This document shows, in pieces, positions 51,788 to 60,179 of a stretch of 64,000 nt of DNA. Both the position numbers and the translations under genes were made by a program. The stretch is from the NCBI RefSeq assembly GCF_002078505.1, contig NZ_LUAV01000038.1, forward strand, positions 310,001-374,000, written 5' to 3'. Below the pieces are notes generated by a model that was not told the DNA's origin, searched no databases, and saw only the letters and a list, made by a program, of their open reading frames with translations. Within the stretch, counting starts at the first letter, position 1. Each line of letters starts with the position of its first letter. Origin of the DNA: Ensifer aridi. GTDB lineage: Bacteria > Pseudomonadota > Alphaproteobacteria > Rhizobiales > Rhizobiaceae.

Positions 51788-52273
51788 ATGAGAGGGGATC
51801 CGAAGGTAATTGAGCGTCTGAACGAAGCGTTGTTTCTCGAGCTGGGGGCGGTAAACCAATTCTGGCTGCATTATCGCCTCGTCGAAAATTGGGGCTACAC
51901 GAAGCTCGCCAAGAGAGAGCGCGAGGAGTCGATCGAAGAAATGCACCACGCGGACAAGCTTGTGGTCCGCATCATCTTCCTTGAAGGCCATCCCAACCTC
52001 CAGGCGGTTGCGCCGCTGCGCATAGGTCAAAACGTCAAGGAAGTCCTGGAAGCCGATCTTGCCGGCGAGTACGACGCCCGGAACTCCTACATGGCCTCCC
52101 GTGATGTCTGTCGACAGGCCGGAGACTACGTCTCGATGAAATTGTTCGAAGAGCTGCTAAGCGACGAAGAAGGTCATATCGACTTTCTCGAAACGCAGCT
52201 CGACCTGCTCTCGCAAATCGGCGACAAGAAATACGGCCTCCTCAACGCGGACTCGGCCGACGAAGCCGATTAG
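51788..52273 (+). CDS. bfr: Bacterioferritin
   Basis: 161 residues, the standard length. Ferroxidase ligands are seen in [10 protein letters not shown] (Glu18), IEEMHHADK (Glu51, His54), the EYDARNSY helix and [10 protein letters not shown] (Glu127, His130). Met52 is the axial haem ligand. The 24-mer stores iron and detoxifies Fe(II). Upstream is an ICE element. No bfd gene is adjacent. The GCGCGGAGGAGCGTCCG leader gives a good ribosome site. Confidence 0.96.
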   Translation: MRGDPKVIERLNEALFLELGAVNQFWLHYRLVENWGYTKLAKREREESIEEMHHADKLVVRIIFLEGHPNLQAVAPLRIGQNVKEVLEADLAGEYDARNSYMASRDVCRQAGDYVSMKLFEELLSDEEGHIDFLETQLDLLSQIGDKKYGLLNADSADEAD

Positions 52274-52288
52274 TTCAGCAAAGATGGG

Positions 52289-52561
52289 AATGGATGCAGG
52301 CCGGCGGATGGCGGCCGTGTCCAAAATCGATCTCAGATGCGCACCACGGGCTGCGACGACAGCCTCTGTATGCTCGATGGCGCGTCTCGCCATCCGGAAC
52401 ACTTCGCTGACAATGCCGGTCAATAATACCGCACAGCCGAAGGCGACCCAGTCGGCAGCGTCTGGCGTCGACGCGCTCCCCGCCCGCTGACGATAAGTTG
52501 CCGCAATAGCCGAAAGCCCCGCTGCGAATGCCACCGGTCTTATACCGCCGAATGGCGCCAA
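52289..52561 (-). pseudogene. Remnant of a fixL-like sensor kinase (N-terminal part)
   Basis: The frame encodes a membrane-helix-like WVAFGCAVLLTGIVSEVF, then a helical linker RRAIEHTEAVVAARGAHLRS followed by ILDT. FixL/PAS kinases have just this linker, ending HLRSILDT before the haem PAS domain. Here the similarity stops at once (AAIRRPAS), and the frame continues antisense into bfr. Only the last transmembrane helix and linker survive, so it is a fragment, not a functional oxygen sensor. Confidence 0.5.
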
Positions 52562-52856
52562 CAGCCGCTTCCCTCTGCGGCGGGGTGCTTGTTGCGGTTC
52601 TGTTCACCGTGCACGGCAGCGAGAACAGCCACCCCGGCCACTGACGATCGAACAGTTACCAGAATGTATTTTGTCAATTCTTCAATTAGGAACTAATAAA
52701 CGTCTTGCGTGCAGTATAGCGCAGATGCAACAAACCGTATTGATTAAGATTCCATTACCGACGATCGACAATCCCGGACCATTTCTCAACGACGTCTCAG
52801 AAAATAGCCGAGATATGTCGAACTGAGCTACCTCGAGTTAGAGTGCGGAGGAAGAC

Positions 52857-53162
52857 ATGACTCACGAGGGCAACGTTCAGCGCGTCTCTTCGCGCACCCG
52901 GACGAGTATCACCGGCAATGTCAGCTGCAAGACCGGATCGAGCAACGGTATAGTCAGAGACCTTTCGGAAGAGGGCATCTGTTTCCAGCTCCTCTTCGAC
53001 ATCGGCGCCCAAACCGGACAAGAAGTCACGATACGCAGCGAGGAGCTCGGCTTTCTGACCGGGATCGTTCGTTGGACTAGGGGGGACAGGATAGGAATAA
53101 AGCTCAAACTGTCGTCCAACACCGCAACGCAGATTGCCTCGTATTTCAAATTTTTCCGCTAG
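52857..53162 (+). CDS. PilZ-domain protein
   Basis: 101 residues consisting of a single PilZ domain. The c-di-GMP-binding Arg pair is RVSSR (residues 9-13) and the second motif is DLSEEGICF (about 36), close to the (D/N)xSxxG consensus with Glu before Gly. Beta strands VTIRSEELGFLTGIVRW and IGIKLKLSS complete the barrel. GGAGGAAGAC precedes the ATG. It may control motility or exopolysaccharide through a partner protein. Confidence 0.88.
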   Translation: MTHEGNVQRVSSRTRTSITGNVSCKTGSSNGIVRDLSEEGICFQLLFDIGAQTGQEVTIRSEELGFLTGIVRWTRGDRIGIKLKLSSNTATQIASYFKFFR

Positions 53163-53221
53163 CCGGAGTTTTCGAGCCGTGGCGTAGGCGATGCATGTCA
53201 AGCACGTTCTGAGTTGGTGAG

Positions 53222-53557
53222 ATGAGCGAGTTCCAAAACAAAGCTGTGCGACTCATGGCGGCGCGCAGTGGAGAAGCGTCGGTGAGCGACCTCGCAGAGC
53301 GCCAGAGAAACCTCCTCTTCGCGACGCTCGAGCTCTACCGTGCGCTTGGGGGGTCGTTTGAGCAACTTGAGGCAAGCATAATGGAGGATGCGACGGGTGC
53401 TCCTCGGCGCGTTGACGTGATCATCGGCGATCTGATGCACGAGCTGGCGGCCATCAGTCACATTCATGACATGGACCTCATGCAGGCCGCTCACAACACA
53501 CTCGACATTCGCCTAAGAGAAATCAGAGCTGTTCTGGCAACCGGTGGGGCGCCCTAA
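53222..53557 (+). CDS. Small hypothetical protein, helical
   Basis: 111 residues, mostly helical (SVSDLAERQRNLLFATLELY, IIGDLMHELAAISHIHDMD). The pattern of His/Asp/Glu in the second helix pair is reminiscent of small nucleotide hydrolases but too weak to assign. The ATG is preceded by TTGGTGAG, a poor site. It lies 59 nt after the PilZ gene. Confidence 0.6.
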   Translation: MSEFQNKAVRLMAARSGEASVSDLAERQRNLLFATLELYRALGGSFEQLEASIMEDATGAPRRVDVIIGDLMHELAAISHIHDMDLMQAAHNTLDIRLREIRAVLATGGAP

Positions 53558-53974
53558 TGCATGTCGCCCGGCAAGAGCTCTGGCGGCAGCTTTTTTGTGT
53601 ACCGAGCGGGTGAACCGCACCTTCCCGTATCGCCCATGGTCCGGGATCACCGCATCTTCAACGCTGTCAGGCAGTCGCACAAGCTAGAGCATTTGGCAGT
53701 CAGGTGGAATCACCTGACGTAGCACAAGTGCGGCAAATACAAAGGGATAGCGGCGGCGCGAACGCATATGAGCGCATCCCGCTCTAGTCACGCCCACCTT
53801 CGGCCAGTACGCGAGGCCGGGCCGATCGCGGATGATGAGCTTCTGGCGGCCCTCGATGACGCTGGCGGTCATGACGCGCGCAAGCCGCGGCCTCACGGGC
53901 CCATCCGCTGAATCGAGCACGTTTATGACCAATGCACGTCGCCCAAAGTGTGCAGCGGAACAGGTCCGCGACGG
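53558..53974. other. Gene-free region, 417 bp, with a repeat and a possible gene remnant
   Basis: 53682-53788 is an inverted-repeat-bounded element. To its right, on the minus strand (53930 to 53790), a frame ends SVIEGRQKLIIRDRPGLAYW then PKVGVTRA, which has the look of the C-terminus of a lost gene, but I cannot identify it. Confidence 0.4.
53682..53788. repeat. Inverted-repeat-bounded intergenic element (MITE-like)
   Basis: The ends are CTAGAGC (left) and GCTCTAG (right). Inside is the hairpin CAGTCAGGTG-GAAT-CACCTGAC. Overall about 107 bp. Elements with CTAGAGC ends are common between rhizobial genes. Confidence 0.6.
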
Positions 53975-54472
53975 CTATCTCGACAGGCGGCTCTCGTCAT
54001 CGATCAGCGTGAGACGGCATGGGGCGGCGTCACCCCATTTCCAGAGCACAAGATTGAGGTCATCCAGGCTTGCCGCAGGCGCGAAGCTCCTGACCATGAG
54101 GCCATGATAGCCGGCCGCGATTAGTCGCCGGGCGAAGGACTGCGTCCTGGCCTCTCCGCTGGTCTTCATCTGGTCACGCCATGTGGCGTCGCCGAGCGCC
54201 GCAGCATCCATGGCCTCGTCGGCAAGCGCCGCTTCCTCCCGGCTATCGAAGACACGCTCGATCTCGGCGTCGTAGCAGACAAGCGTCGTTGGCTGGAGGT
54301 TGCCCACCTGGGTCGCCTCCCTCAACGCCGTCATCACCGACAGCGAGCAATAGAGCGCCGGAACGCCCTTCGGATTGAAGCGGCCGCCATGGAGTTCAGC
54401 GCCGCGGCCCGAGAGCGGCTCACGCGCATAGATGGGATTGAGCGCTCGATAGAGCTTTCCTTCATAACGCAT
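53975..54472 (-). CDS. RES-domain toxin
   Basis: 165 residues. GKLYRALNP, GAELHGGRFNPKGVPALYCS and LREATQ supply the conserved Arg, Tyr and Glu region of the RES fold, and the C-terminal SFARRLIAAGYHGLMVRS is typical. RES toxins resemble ADP-ribosyl transferases and deplete NAD+ or modify PRPP synthetase (ParT). It is 9 nt after the antitoxin gene on the same strand. Confidence 0.9.
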   Translation of the reverse strand: MRYEGKLYRALNPIYAREPLSGRGAELHGGRFNPKGVPALYCSLSVMTALREATQVGNLQPTTLVCYDAEIERVFDSREEAALADEAMDAAALGDATWRDQMKTSGEARTQSFARRLIAAGYHGLMVRSFAPAASLDDLNLVLWKWGDAAPCRLTLIDDESRLSR

Positions 54473-54481
54473 CGCACGGGG

Positions 54482-54856
54482 TCAAGCGTGCACGCCGGCA
54501 TCAACCGCGTCGATGTAGTCGAGCACCTCTTCGCCCCGGCCGCTGCGGACGAGCTGCATGGCCGTCTGGCCGGAGAAGCCGGGAAGCGGCTCGGACCGGT
54601 ACCAGGCATAGGCCATCAAAGCCGAGCCAAATCGGGGCTCGACCTTGTTGACGACCTCGATCATCTCGCGCAGCCGCCGCTGCGTCTTATCCGACCGGAC
54701 GCGGTCCTTCCGCTGGATCGCATCCTTTCCGAGACCCACCGTGCGCGCGACCTCCTCGCTCGTCGTTCGAAAGGCCTCGGCGATCTTGCGCGGGGCGAAA
54801 ACTCCGTCCTCCGAATACTGCGCGAGACCCATGACATTCACCTTTGCCGATTTCAT
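54482..54856 (-). CDS. Xre/MbcA/ParS-type antitoxin (DUF2384)
   Basis: 124 residues. The N-terminal helix-turn-helix-like part (FAPRKIAEAFRTTSEEVART) is followed by the C-terminal DUF2384 domain with EPRFGSALMAYAWYRSEPLP and GQTAMQLVRSGRGEEVLDYI that binds the RES toxin. It autorepresses in known pairs. The start codon directly follows a palindrome and the -10, so translation is probably leaderless. Confidence 0.9.
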   Translation of the reverse strand: MKSAKVNVMGLAQYSEDGVFAPRKIAEAFRTTSEEVARTVGLGKDAIQRKDRVRSDKTQRRLREMIEVVNKVEPRFGSALMAYAWYRSEPLPGFSGQTAMQLVRSGRGEEVLDYIDAVDAGVHA

Positions 54857-54891
54857 TGACGCAATATAGCGTCAGAAACACTGGGCTTCAA
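54857..54891 (-). promoter_or_regulatory. Toxin-antitoxin promoter and operator, apparently leaderless
   Basis: On the minus strand: -35 TTGAAG (54891-54886), 17 nt, -10 TATATT (54868-54863). A palindrome TGACGC-N6-GCGTCA (54857-54874) wraps the -10, and the ATG begins at 54856, only 6 nt after the -10. Antitoxin binding there would block polymerase. Confidence 0.75.
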
Positions 54892-55029
54892 GCATCAAGG
54901 CCAATGGACGGCATCGGTTTCTCGGCTCCCGAGGACGACCTTGCAACGCCCTCCGAGAATCGCTGGGTGTTGCCCGCACGCGTGCATCATGCTCAACTAC
55001 CGCAACCATATTTAGACGAGGTTGCGACG

Positions 55030-55596
55030 ATGGCGACAGTGATCCTCTTGCATTCCGTCCGTGGCTTGCGCTCGCTCGAGCGCGACGCTGCCGAACGTCT
55101 CCGGGCGGCAGGGCACGACGTCTCCGCCCCCGATCTCTACGACGGCCGCGTCGCCACCTCGATCGAAGAGGGCTTCGCATTGAAGGACGAGATCGGCTGG
55201 TCGAACCTTTGCGAGCGCGCGGAGCGGGCCGTCGCGGGGCTGCCCGCAACCGCTGTTCTCGGCGGTTTCTCGATGGGCGCCGCCGTGGCGGCGAGCCTCT
55301 GGGCGAAGCGGCCCGACACGGCCGGCATCGTCTTCCTCCACAGCATCGCCGAGATCCCGGCAAATGCGCGAAGCGGCCTGCCGGTCCAGGTCCATCTCGC
55401 CGATCCGGACCCCTTCGAGCCGGCAGACGAGGTCGCCGGCTGGCGCGCAGCGGCCGGACGATCGCCGATCGCTCTCGAAGTGTTCACCTATCCAGGCCCC
55501 GGCCATCTTTATACCGACGCCACGCTTCCCGACTACGATGCGGAAGCCGCTCGCCTCACCTGGAGCCGCGTCGAGCGCCTGCTCGCTGCGCTGTGA
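55030..55596 (+). CDS. Dienelactone hydrolase-family protein
   Basis: 188 residues. An alpha/beta hydrolase with the nucleophile elbow GGFSMGA, carrying Ser where classical dienelactone hydrolases have Cys, a catalytic Asp in HLADPDPFEP and the catalytic His in GPGHLYTD. LLHSVRGLRSLERDAAERLR at the N-terminus is family-typical. The GAGGTTGCGACG before the ATG is a fair ribosome site. The substrate is unknown. Confidence 0.85.
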   Translation: MATVILLHSVRGLRSLERDAAERLRAAGHDVSAPDLYDGRVATSIEEGFALKDEIGWSNLCERAERAVAGLPATAVLGGFSMGAAVAASLWAKRPDTAGIVFLHSIAEIPANARSGLPVQVHLADPDPFEPADEVAGWRAAAGRSPIALEVFTYPGPGHLYTDATLPDYDAEAARLTWSRVERLLAAL

Positions 55597-55653
55597 ACAG
55601 GAGCGCCTCTATTTTCACGCCGATAGCTGAACCGGAGCGGGACTAGAATCCGC

Positions 55654-56922
55654 TCAGTTCGCCGCGGCGGCAGCGCCCGTGCCGCTCTGCAAGGTCTCGC
55701 CGAGCTTCGGACGTTTCCTGCGCGACACCGGCTCTTCGAGGATTTTCACCGGCGCGGAGATGGTCGCGGCCGCCACGGTGCCGACATTCTTGGCCGTGCC
55801 GGCGACGACAGCGCTTATTCCGTCGCCGAGCGTGACCTGGGAATCGGTCAAGGTTTGCCCCTTGACGATGCGCTGGCCGATTAACTGCACGATCTCGGGG
55901 GTCTCGGCGAATTTGCCATGGTTTAGACGATCGCCGGACTGCACCTTCGTGAGGTCGATCGCGGTGATGCCGGCCCGCTCGAGCTGCGTGCGATAGGGCT
56001 CGGCCGTCGGATCGATCGCGCCCAATCGCGAGACGTCGCCCGAGATGAGGCGCGACACTGCCAGCGCCCGGTCGTCCTGCGACACGAATATCGTGAATTT
56101 CGGCCGCCGCTCGCCAAGCTCCACGAACTGCTTCGCAAAGACGTCAAGATCGATGTCCGGTGATGCCAGGATCACGTTCTTGATCTTGGGCGCGATCCCG
56201 CCGTCGCGGATACCCATCTGGCGAAGGGATTCCATCGTCAGCCAGGTTCCCATCGAATGGGCGAGGATCGTAACGTCCTTCACTTCAGGGGCGCGCGCCA
56301 GAGACCACAGGGCATCTTCGAGCGCGGTCCTCGAATAGTTCGTGCTCTCCTTGTCGTAGTTGTAGTCGAGCACGCGCGCACGCGACGGCCAGGTGAACAG
56401 CATCGGCGTCGCCTGGGCGCCGGAATCGTGCACGATCTGCGCCAGCCGGAAGACGGAATCCTCATAGGTGTTGTTGAAGCCGTGTACGAACAGGAGGACA
56501 TGACCGTCGGCAGTGTGCTCGCGAAACCAGTTCCGCGCCTCGTCGCGGGACGGCAGCTCACGCACGCGCGTCACGGCGAAATCGCTGTCGGGATTGGGCG
56601 GCAGCCGGCGCGGCCACTGCACCGTGCCGGGCTTGCGCCGCGAATCTGGTGGGATCGAGACCGCGACATCCGTCAGCGAGAGCGTCGGACTTCGTTCGCC
56701 GGAGAACAACGTGGCCGGGTCGCCCGAGGGCTGACGTGTCGTCGCGACAAGCATGTCGACCTGGGACGTCGTAGCCGGATTCGCCACAGCCACCGGCGTC
56801 ATCACGCCCTTCGCATGGCCGCCGCAGCCCGCCAGCAGCAAGAGCGTGACAAGCGCCGAGGCGGCGCGTCCCGGCCCCGCAAACCGACGCGTGCGGACGC
56901 GGAGATCCATCTTTTCAGGCAT
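55654..56922 (-). CDS. DUF900-type alpha/beta hydrolase lipoprotein
   Basis: 422 residues. The signal ends in the lipobox LAGC, so a membrane-anchored lipoprotein is predicted. VDMLVATTRQ opens the DUF900 region, HVLLFVHGFNNTYEDSVFRL gives the oxyanion and LAHSMGTWLTMESL the nucleophile Ser; the Asp is in ASPDIDLDVF. The C-terminal 90 residues are a Lys/Arg/Ala-rich tail. GAGGGG precedes the ATG at 56922. An in-frame extension further upstream covers the neighbouring intergenic DNA and is not coding-like. Confidence 0.88.
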   Translation of the reverse strand: MPEKMDLRVRTRRFAGPGRAASALVTLLLLAGCGGHAKGVMTPVAVANPATTSQVDMLVATTRQPSGDPATLFSGERSPTLSLTDVAVSIPPDSRRKPGTVQWPRRLPPNPDSDFAVTRVRELPSRDEARNWFREHTADGHVLLFVHGFNNTYEDSVFRLAQIVHDSGAQATPMLFTWPSRARVLDYNYDKESTNYSRTALEDALWSLARAPEVKDVTILAHSMGTWLTMESLRQMGIRDGGIAPKIKNVILASPDIDLDVFAKQFVELGERRPKFTIFVSQDDRALAVSRLISGDVSRLGAIDPTAEPYRTQLERAGITAIDLTKVQSGDRLNHGKFAETPEIVQLIGQRIVKGQTLTDSQVTLGDGISAVVAGTAKNVGTVAAATISAPVKILEEPVSRRKRPKLGETLQSGTGAAAAAN

Positions 56923-57210
56923 CGGCATTCCCCTCTGACGACCCCCGATACGGATCCGCGTCACCTGATCGCGGCCGCAGGAAGAACGATGACCTTGCGG
57001 ATATAGCCGCAATCCACCTTCGTTCTGAAGGCAGAAAATGGACTTTTCCAAGGGCGATGTCACCGGGCACTGACGATCGGGCTTCGGTGATCCGGGCTCG
57101 CCTCTGGCCGGGCGGCGCTGATTGTGCCAGATGGAAATGGGATGCGAGGTGGACTTCGCGAAATGGATTTGGCGAGATGCACTTGGAATGACAGTGCGGA
57201 GATTTGACGA

Positions 57211-57999
57211 GTGAAGCGGCAGGCACGGGCGGCGGGCAGGAATCGCGATCATGCGCATACCGGCGAGCGCGCCGGCAAACGCGTGACACTGCCGCGTGCC
57301 CTTTCCAAGCTCGGCTATTGCTCGAGAGCGCAGGCGGAGAAGCTGATCGCCGACGGTCGCGTCAGCGTCGGCGGCAGGAAGACGACCGATCTTTCCCATT
57401 GGGTCGACATCGATACGGACAGGATCGCCGTCGATGGTGTGCTGATCGCGGCACACGCGAAGATCTATCTGATGCTGAACAAGCCGCGCGGGCTCGTGAC
57501 GACGCGCGACGATCCCGAGGGACGGGCGACCGTCTTCAGTTGCCTCGAGGCGGTCGATGCACCATTCCTCTCGCCGGTCGGCAGGCTCGACAAGGCTAGC
57601 GAGGGGCTTCTCCTCTTCACCAACGACACCGTGCTGGCGCAGCGCCTGCTCGATCCGGCGACCCACCTCGGCAAGGTCTACCATGTCCAGGTGCGGGGCA
57701 TCTTCGACGAGGCCATGGCCGCGCGCATGATGGAAGGCGTCGCCGAGGGCGGCGAGTGGCTGAAGGCGAAGAGCGTCCGTCCTTTGAGAAGCGGCGACAG
57801 GAACAGCTGGATCGAAGTCGAGCTCGAGGAAGGGCGCAACCGGCAGATCCGTCGCATGCTCGACGTGCTCGGCTTCGAGTGCCTGCGCCTCATTCGCATC
57901 TCGATCGGTGAGATCCGGCTCGGCGATCTGCCGAAAGGCGCAAGCCGACCGCTGACGGAGGCGGAAATCCACTACCTCAAGCGTCGCACCGGTCTTTGA
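57211..57999 (+). CDS. Pseudouridine synthase (RsuA/RluB/RluE family)
   Basis: 262 residues. An N-terminal S4 RNA-binding domain (RALSKLGYCSRAQAEKLIAD, about 28-47) is followed by the catalytic domain with GRLDKASEGLLLFTND, where the Asp is the nucleophile, and the KxxR motif EEGRNRQIRRML. It modifies rRNA uridine. I keep the GTG at 57211 although it adds a basic tail of about 20 residues; no better start is near the S4 domain. Confidence 0.9.
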   Translation: MKRQARAAGRNRDHAHTGERAGKRVTLPRALSKLGYCSRAQAEKLIADGRVSVGGRKTTDLSHWVDIDTDRIAVDGVLIAAHAKIYLMLNKPRGLVTTRDDPEGRATVFSCLEAVDAPFLSPVGRLDKASEGLLLFTNDTVLAQRLLDPATHLGKVYHVQVRGIFDEAMAARMMEGVAEGGEWLKAKSVRPLRSGDRNSWIEVELEEGRNRQIRRMLDVLGFECLRLIRISIGEIRLGDLPKGASRPLTEAEIHYLKRRTGL

Positions 58000-58494
58000 C
58001 GAATGCCCTGGCGAGACGGAAGGCACGATCCGTGGACGGGCTCAACCCCTTCCACTCTGGTTTCAGCCCTCCCCTCCCCACAAGGGGGAGGGGCTCGGCG
58101 GCCGCGGCCCCGACCACTCCAACTCCACCCTTGAGGCTGGTGCAACAGTGCAAAAGGGAAGTGCGGGCGGACGCGGCACAGGCGCCCCCTCCCCCTTGTG
58201 GGAGGGTTGGGGAGGGGTTTATTTAGAAGGCATTCCCGCCGTCCCGCCCGTTGTATGCCCCGCTCCAGTCACCGGCCGGGCCTGCGTGCGATCGCCGATG
58301 TGTGGAAATCCACCCACTGCCTGGCGCTTTTGTTTCCGATTCCACCCATCTTTCGCCGCCGGACGCGGGAAATGCAGGAAACGACCTCGGGCGGCAGTTG
58401 TCTGTGGTAAAATCCCGTTTGCTAAATGGGTGAAGCCAGAACCGGTGCGGGAGGATCCATGCCGGCTGGTCGACAATTCATCCGGGAGGAAAAG
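58000..58494. repeat. Palindromic repeat element in a 495-bp gene-free stretch
   Basis: 58067-58094 (CCCTCCCCTCCCCACAAGGG and on) and 58184-58217 are imperfect inverted copies separated by about 90 bp, giving a 150-bp structure. The sequence CCCTCCCC..GGGGAGGGG recurs in many rhizobial intergenic regions. The rest holds the tctC leader; no gene is seen. Confidence 0.65.
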
Positions 58495-59472
58495 ATGAAG
58501 ATTCTGAACGCGCTTCTGGGCGCCGTCGCCGCCGTTTCCCTTTTTGCCGCCTCGGCCAACGCTCAAGGCTATCCGGAGCGCACGATTACGATGGTGGTGC
58601 CCTTCTCGGCCGGCGGTCCGACCGATACGGTCGCCCGTCTCGTGGCCGAGTCCATGTCGAAGGACCTCGGGCAGCAGATCATCGTCGAGAACGTCGGCGG
58701 TGCCGGCGGCACGCTCGGCGCCGGTCGCGTCGCTCAGGCGGATCCCGACGGCTACACGCTGCTTCTGCATCATATCGGCATGGCCACCAGCGCGACGCTC
58801 TATCGCAAGCTCGCCTATGACACCTTGAATGCCTTCGAATACGTCGGCCTCGTCACGGAAGTGCCGATGACGATCGTGGCGCGCAAGGATTTCGAGCCGA
58901 CCGACCTCAAGGGCCTGATCGACTACGCCAAGGCGAACAAGGACACGGTGACCGTCGCCAATGCCGGCATCGGCGCGGCATCGCATCTCTGCGGTATGAT
59001 GTTCATGAGCGCCATCGAAACGCAGCTCACGACCGTGCCCTACAAGGGCACCGGGCCGGCAATGACCGACCTGCTCGGCGGCCAGGTCGATATCATGTGC
59101 GATCAGACGACGAACACGACCAAGCAGATTCAAGGCGGCACGATCAAGGCCTATGCCGTGACCTCGCCCAAGCGGCTGAAAATCTTCCCGGACCTGCCGA
59201 CGGCTGAAGAAGCCGGTCTTCAGGGCTTCCAGGTTGGTATCTGGCACGGCATCTACGCGCCGAAGGGCACGCCGGCCGAAGTCACCGACCGCCTGTCGAA
59301 GTCGCTGCAGAAGGCTCTCAAGGACGAGAACGTCGCCGCTCGCTTCGGCGAGCTCGGCACCGAGCCGTCGAGCGAAGCGGACGCCACTCCGGCGGCGCTG
59401 AAGGCCAAGCTCGAAAGCGAGATCGCCCGCTGGAAGCCGGTGATCGAGGCCGCCGGCCAATACGCGGATTGA
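58495..59472 (+). CDS. tctC: Tripartite tricarboxylate transporter substrate-binding protein
   Basis: 325 residues. The signal peptide (LLGAVAAVSLFAASANA) is followed by YPERTITMVVPFSAGGPTDT, the hallmark TctC/Bug start. AGGTLGAGRVAQADPDGYTL and LLGGQVDIMCDQTTNT are typical. The ligand is a carboxylate, but TctC proteins vary too much to name it. GGGAGGAAAAG precedes the ATG. It heads the tctCBA operon. Confidence 0.92.
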   Translation: MKILNALLGAVAAVSLFAASANAQGYPERTITMVVPFSAGGPTDTVARLVAESMSKDLGQQIIVENVGGAGGTLGAGRVAQADPDGYTLLLHHIGMATSATLYRKLAYDTLNAFEYVGLVTEVPMTIVARKDFEPTDLKGLIDYAKANKDTVTVANAGIGAASHLCGMMFMSAIETQLTTVPYKGTGPAMTDLLGGQVDIMCDQTTNTTKQIQGGTIKAYAVTSPKRLKIFPDLPTAEEAGLQGFQVGIWHGIYAPKGTPAEVTDRLSKSLQKALKDENVAARFGELGTEPSSEADATPAALKAKLESEIARWKPVIEAAGQYAD

Positions 59473-59538
59473 TCTGCTCTGGCGACCCACTGCCGTTCTG
59501 TTCTCCGCCAGGAGGAGGGAACGGCAGCGGCATCGCGT

Positions 59539-59572
59539 CCGACCGGCCGCTTCGGGGGCAGCGGCCGGTCGG
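59539..59572 (+). terminator. Intercistronic hairpin between tctC and tctB
   Basis: Perfect 13-bp arms CCGACCGGCCGCT/AGCGGCCGGTCGG around an 8-nt loop with no T tract. A second small stem, GTTGAC-AGCC-GTCAAC, is at 59593-59608. Such structures favour high expression of the binding protein over the membrane subunits. Confidence 0.7.
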
Positions 59573-59707
59573 AAGAAATGATCGAGACCGCAGTTGACAG
59601 CCGTCAACTCGCGCAGGACGCTGCGAGCTTAGTCGGACAATAAAAGCGAGGACATTCGCGAAGATCGGTGCGTAGCGGCCGCGTCCGAGCAACAATATGG
59701 GGAACAG

Positions 59708-60169
59708 ATGAAAGCCATCTCCTTCGATACAACCAACGCGCTGTGCGGGAGTATCCTGACGGCCGTTGGCCTTTTCTTCGCCTGGCAATCCTTCAACCTC
59801 GAGCTCGGCACGGCCTTCCGCATGGGGCCGGGCTATTTCCCGCTGCTGCTTTCGGCGGTGCTGACGCTGCTCGGAATCATCATCCTGGTGCAATCGGCCC
59901 GCGTTCACGGCGAGCCGATGGGACCGATCGCGATCCGCGGCATCTTCTTCATCCTGCCGGCGCCGATCTTCTTCGGCCTGACGGTACGCGGGCTCGGCTT
60001 CGTTCCCGCGATTTTCTTCACGGCGCTGATCGCGTGTTTCGCCTCGCACCGCATGCGGCCGCTCTGGGCGGTGGCCCTTTCGCTGGCGCTGACCGTCTTC
60101 TCGGTCGCCGTCTTCAGCTACGGCCTCGGCCTGCCCTTCGAGCGCTTCGGCCCCTGGGTCCGGTTCTAG
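59708..60169 (+). CDS. tctB: Tripartite tricarboxylate transporter small membrane subunit
   Basis: 153 residues with four membrane segments. FRMGPGYFPLLLSAVLTLLG near residue 35 and the loop VRGLGFVPAIFF are family-typical. It forms the small membrane component with TctA. It starts 235 nt after tctC, with a hairpin in the gap, and is 10 nt before tctA. Confidence 0.92.
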   Translation: MKAISFDTTNALCGSILTAVGLFFAWQSFNLELGTAFRMGPGYFPLLLSAVLTLLGIIILVQSARVHGEPMGPIAIRGIFFILPAPIFFGLTVRGLGFVPAIFFTALIACFASHRMRPLWAVALSLALTVFSVAVFSYGLGLPFERFGPWVRF

Positions 60170-60179
60170 GAGGCGGACA

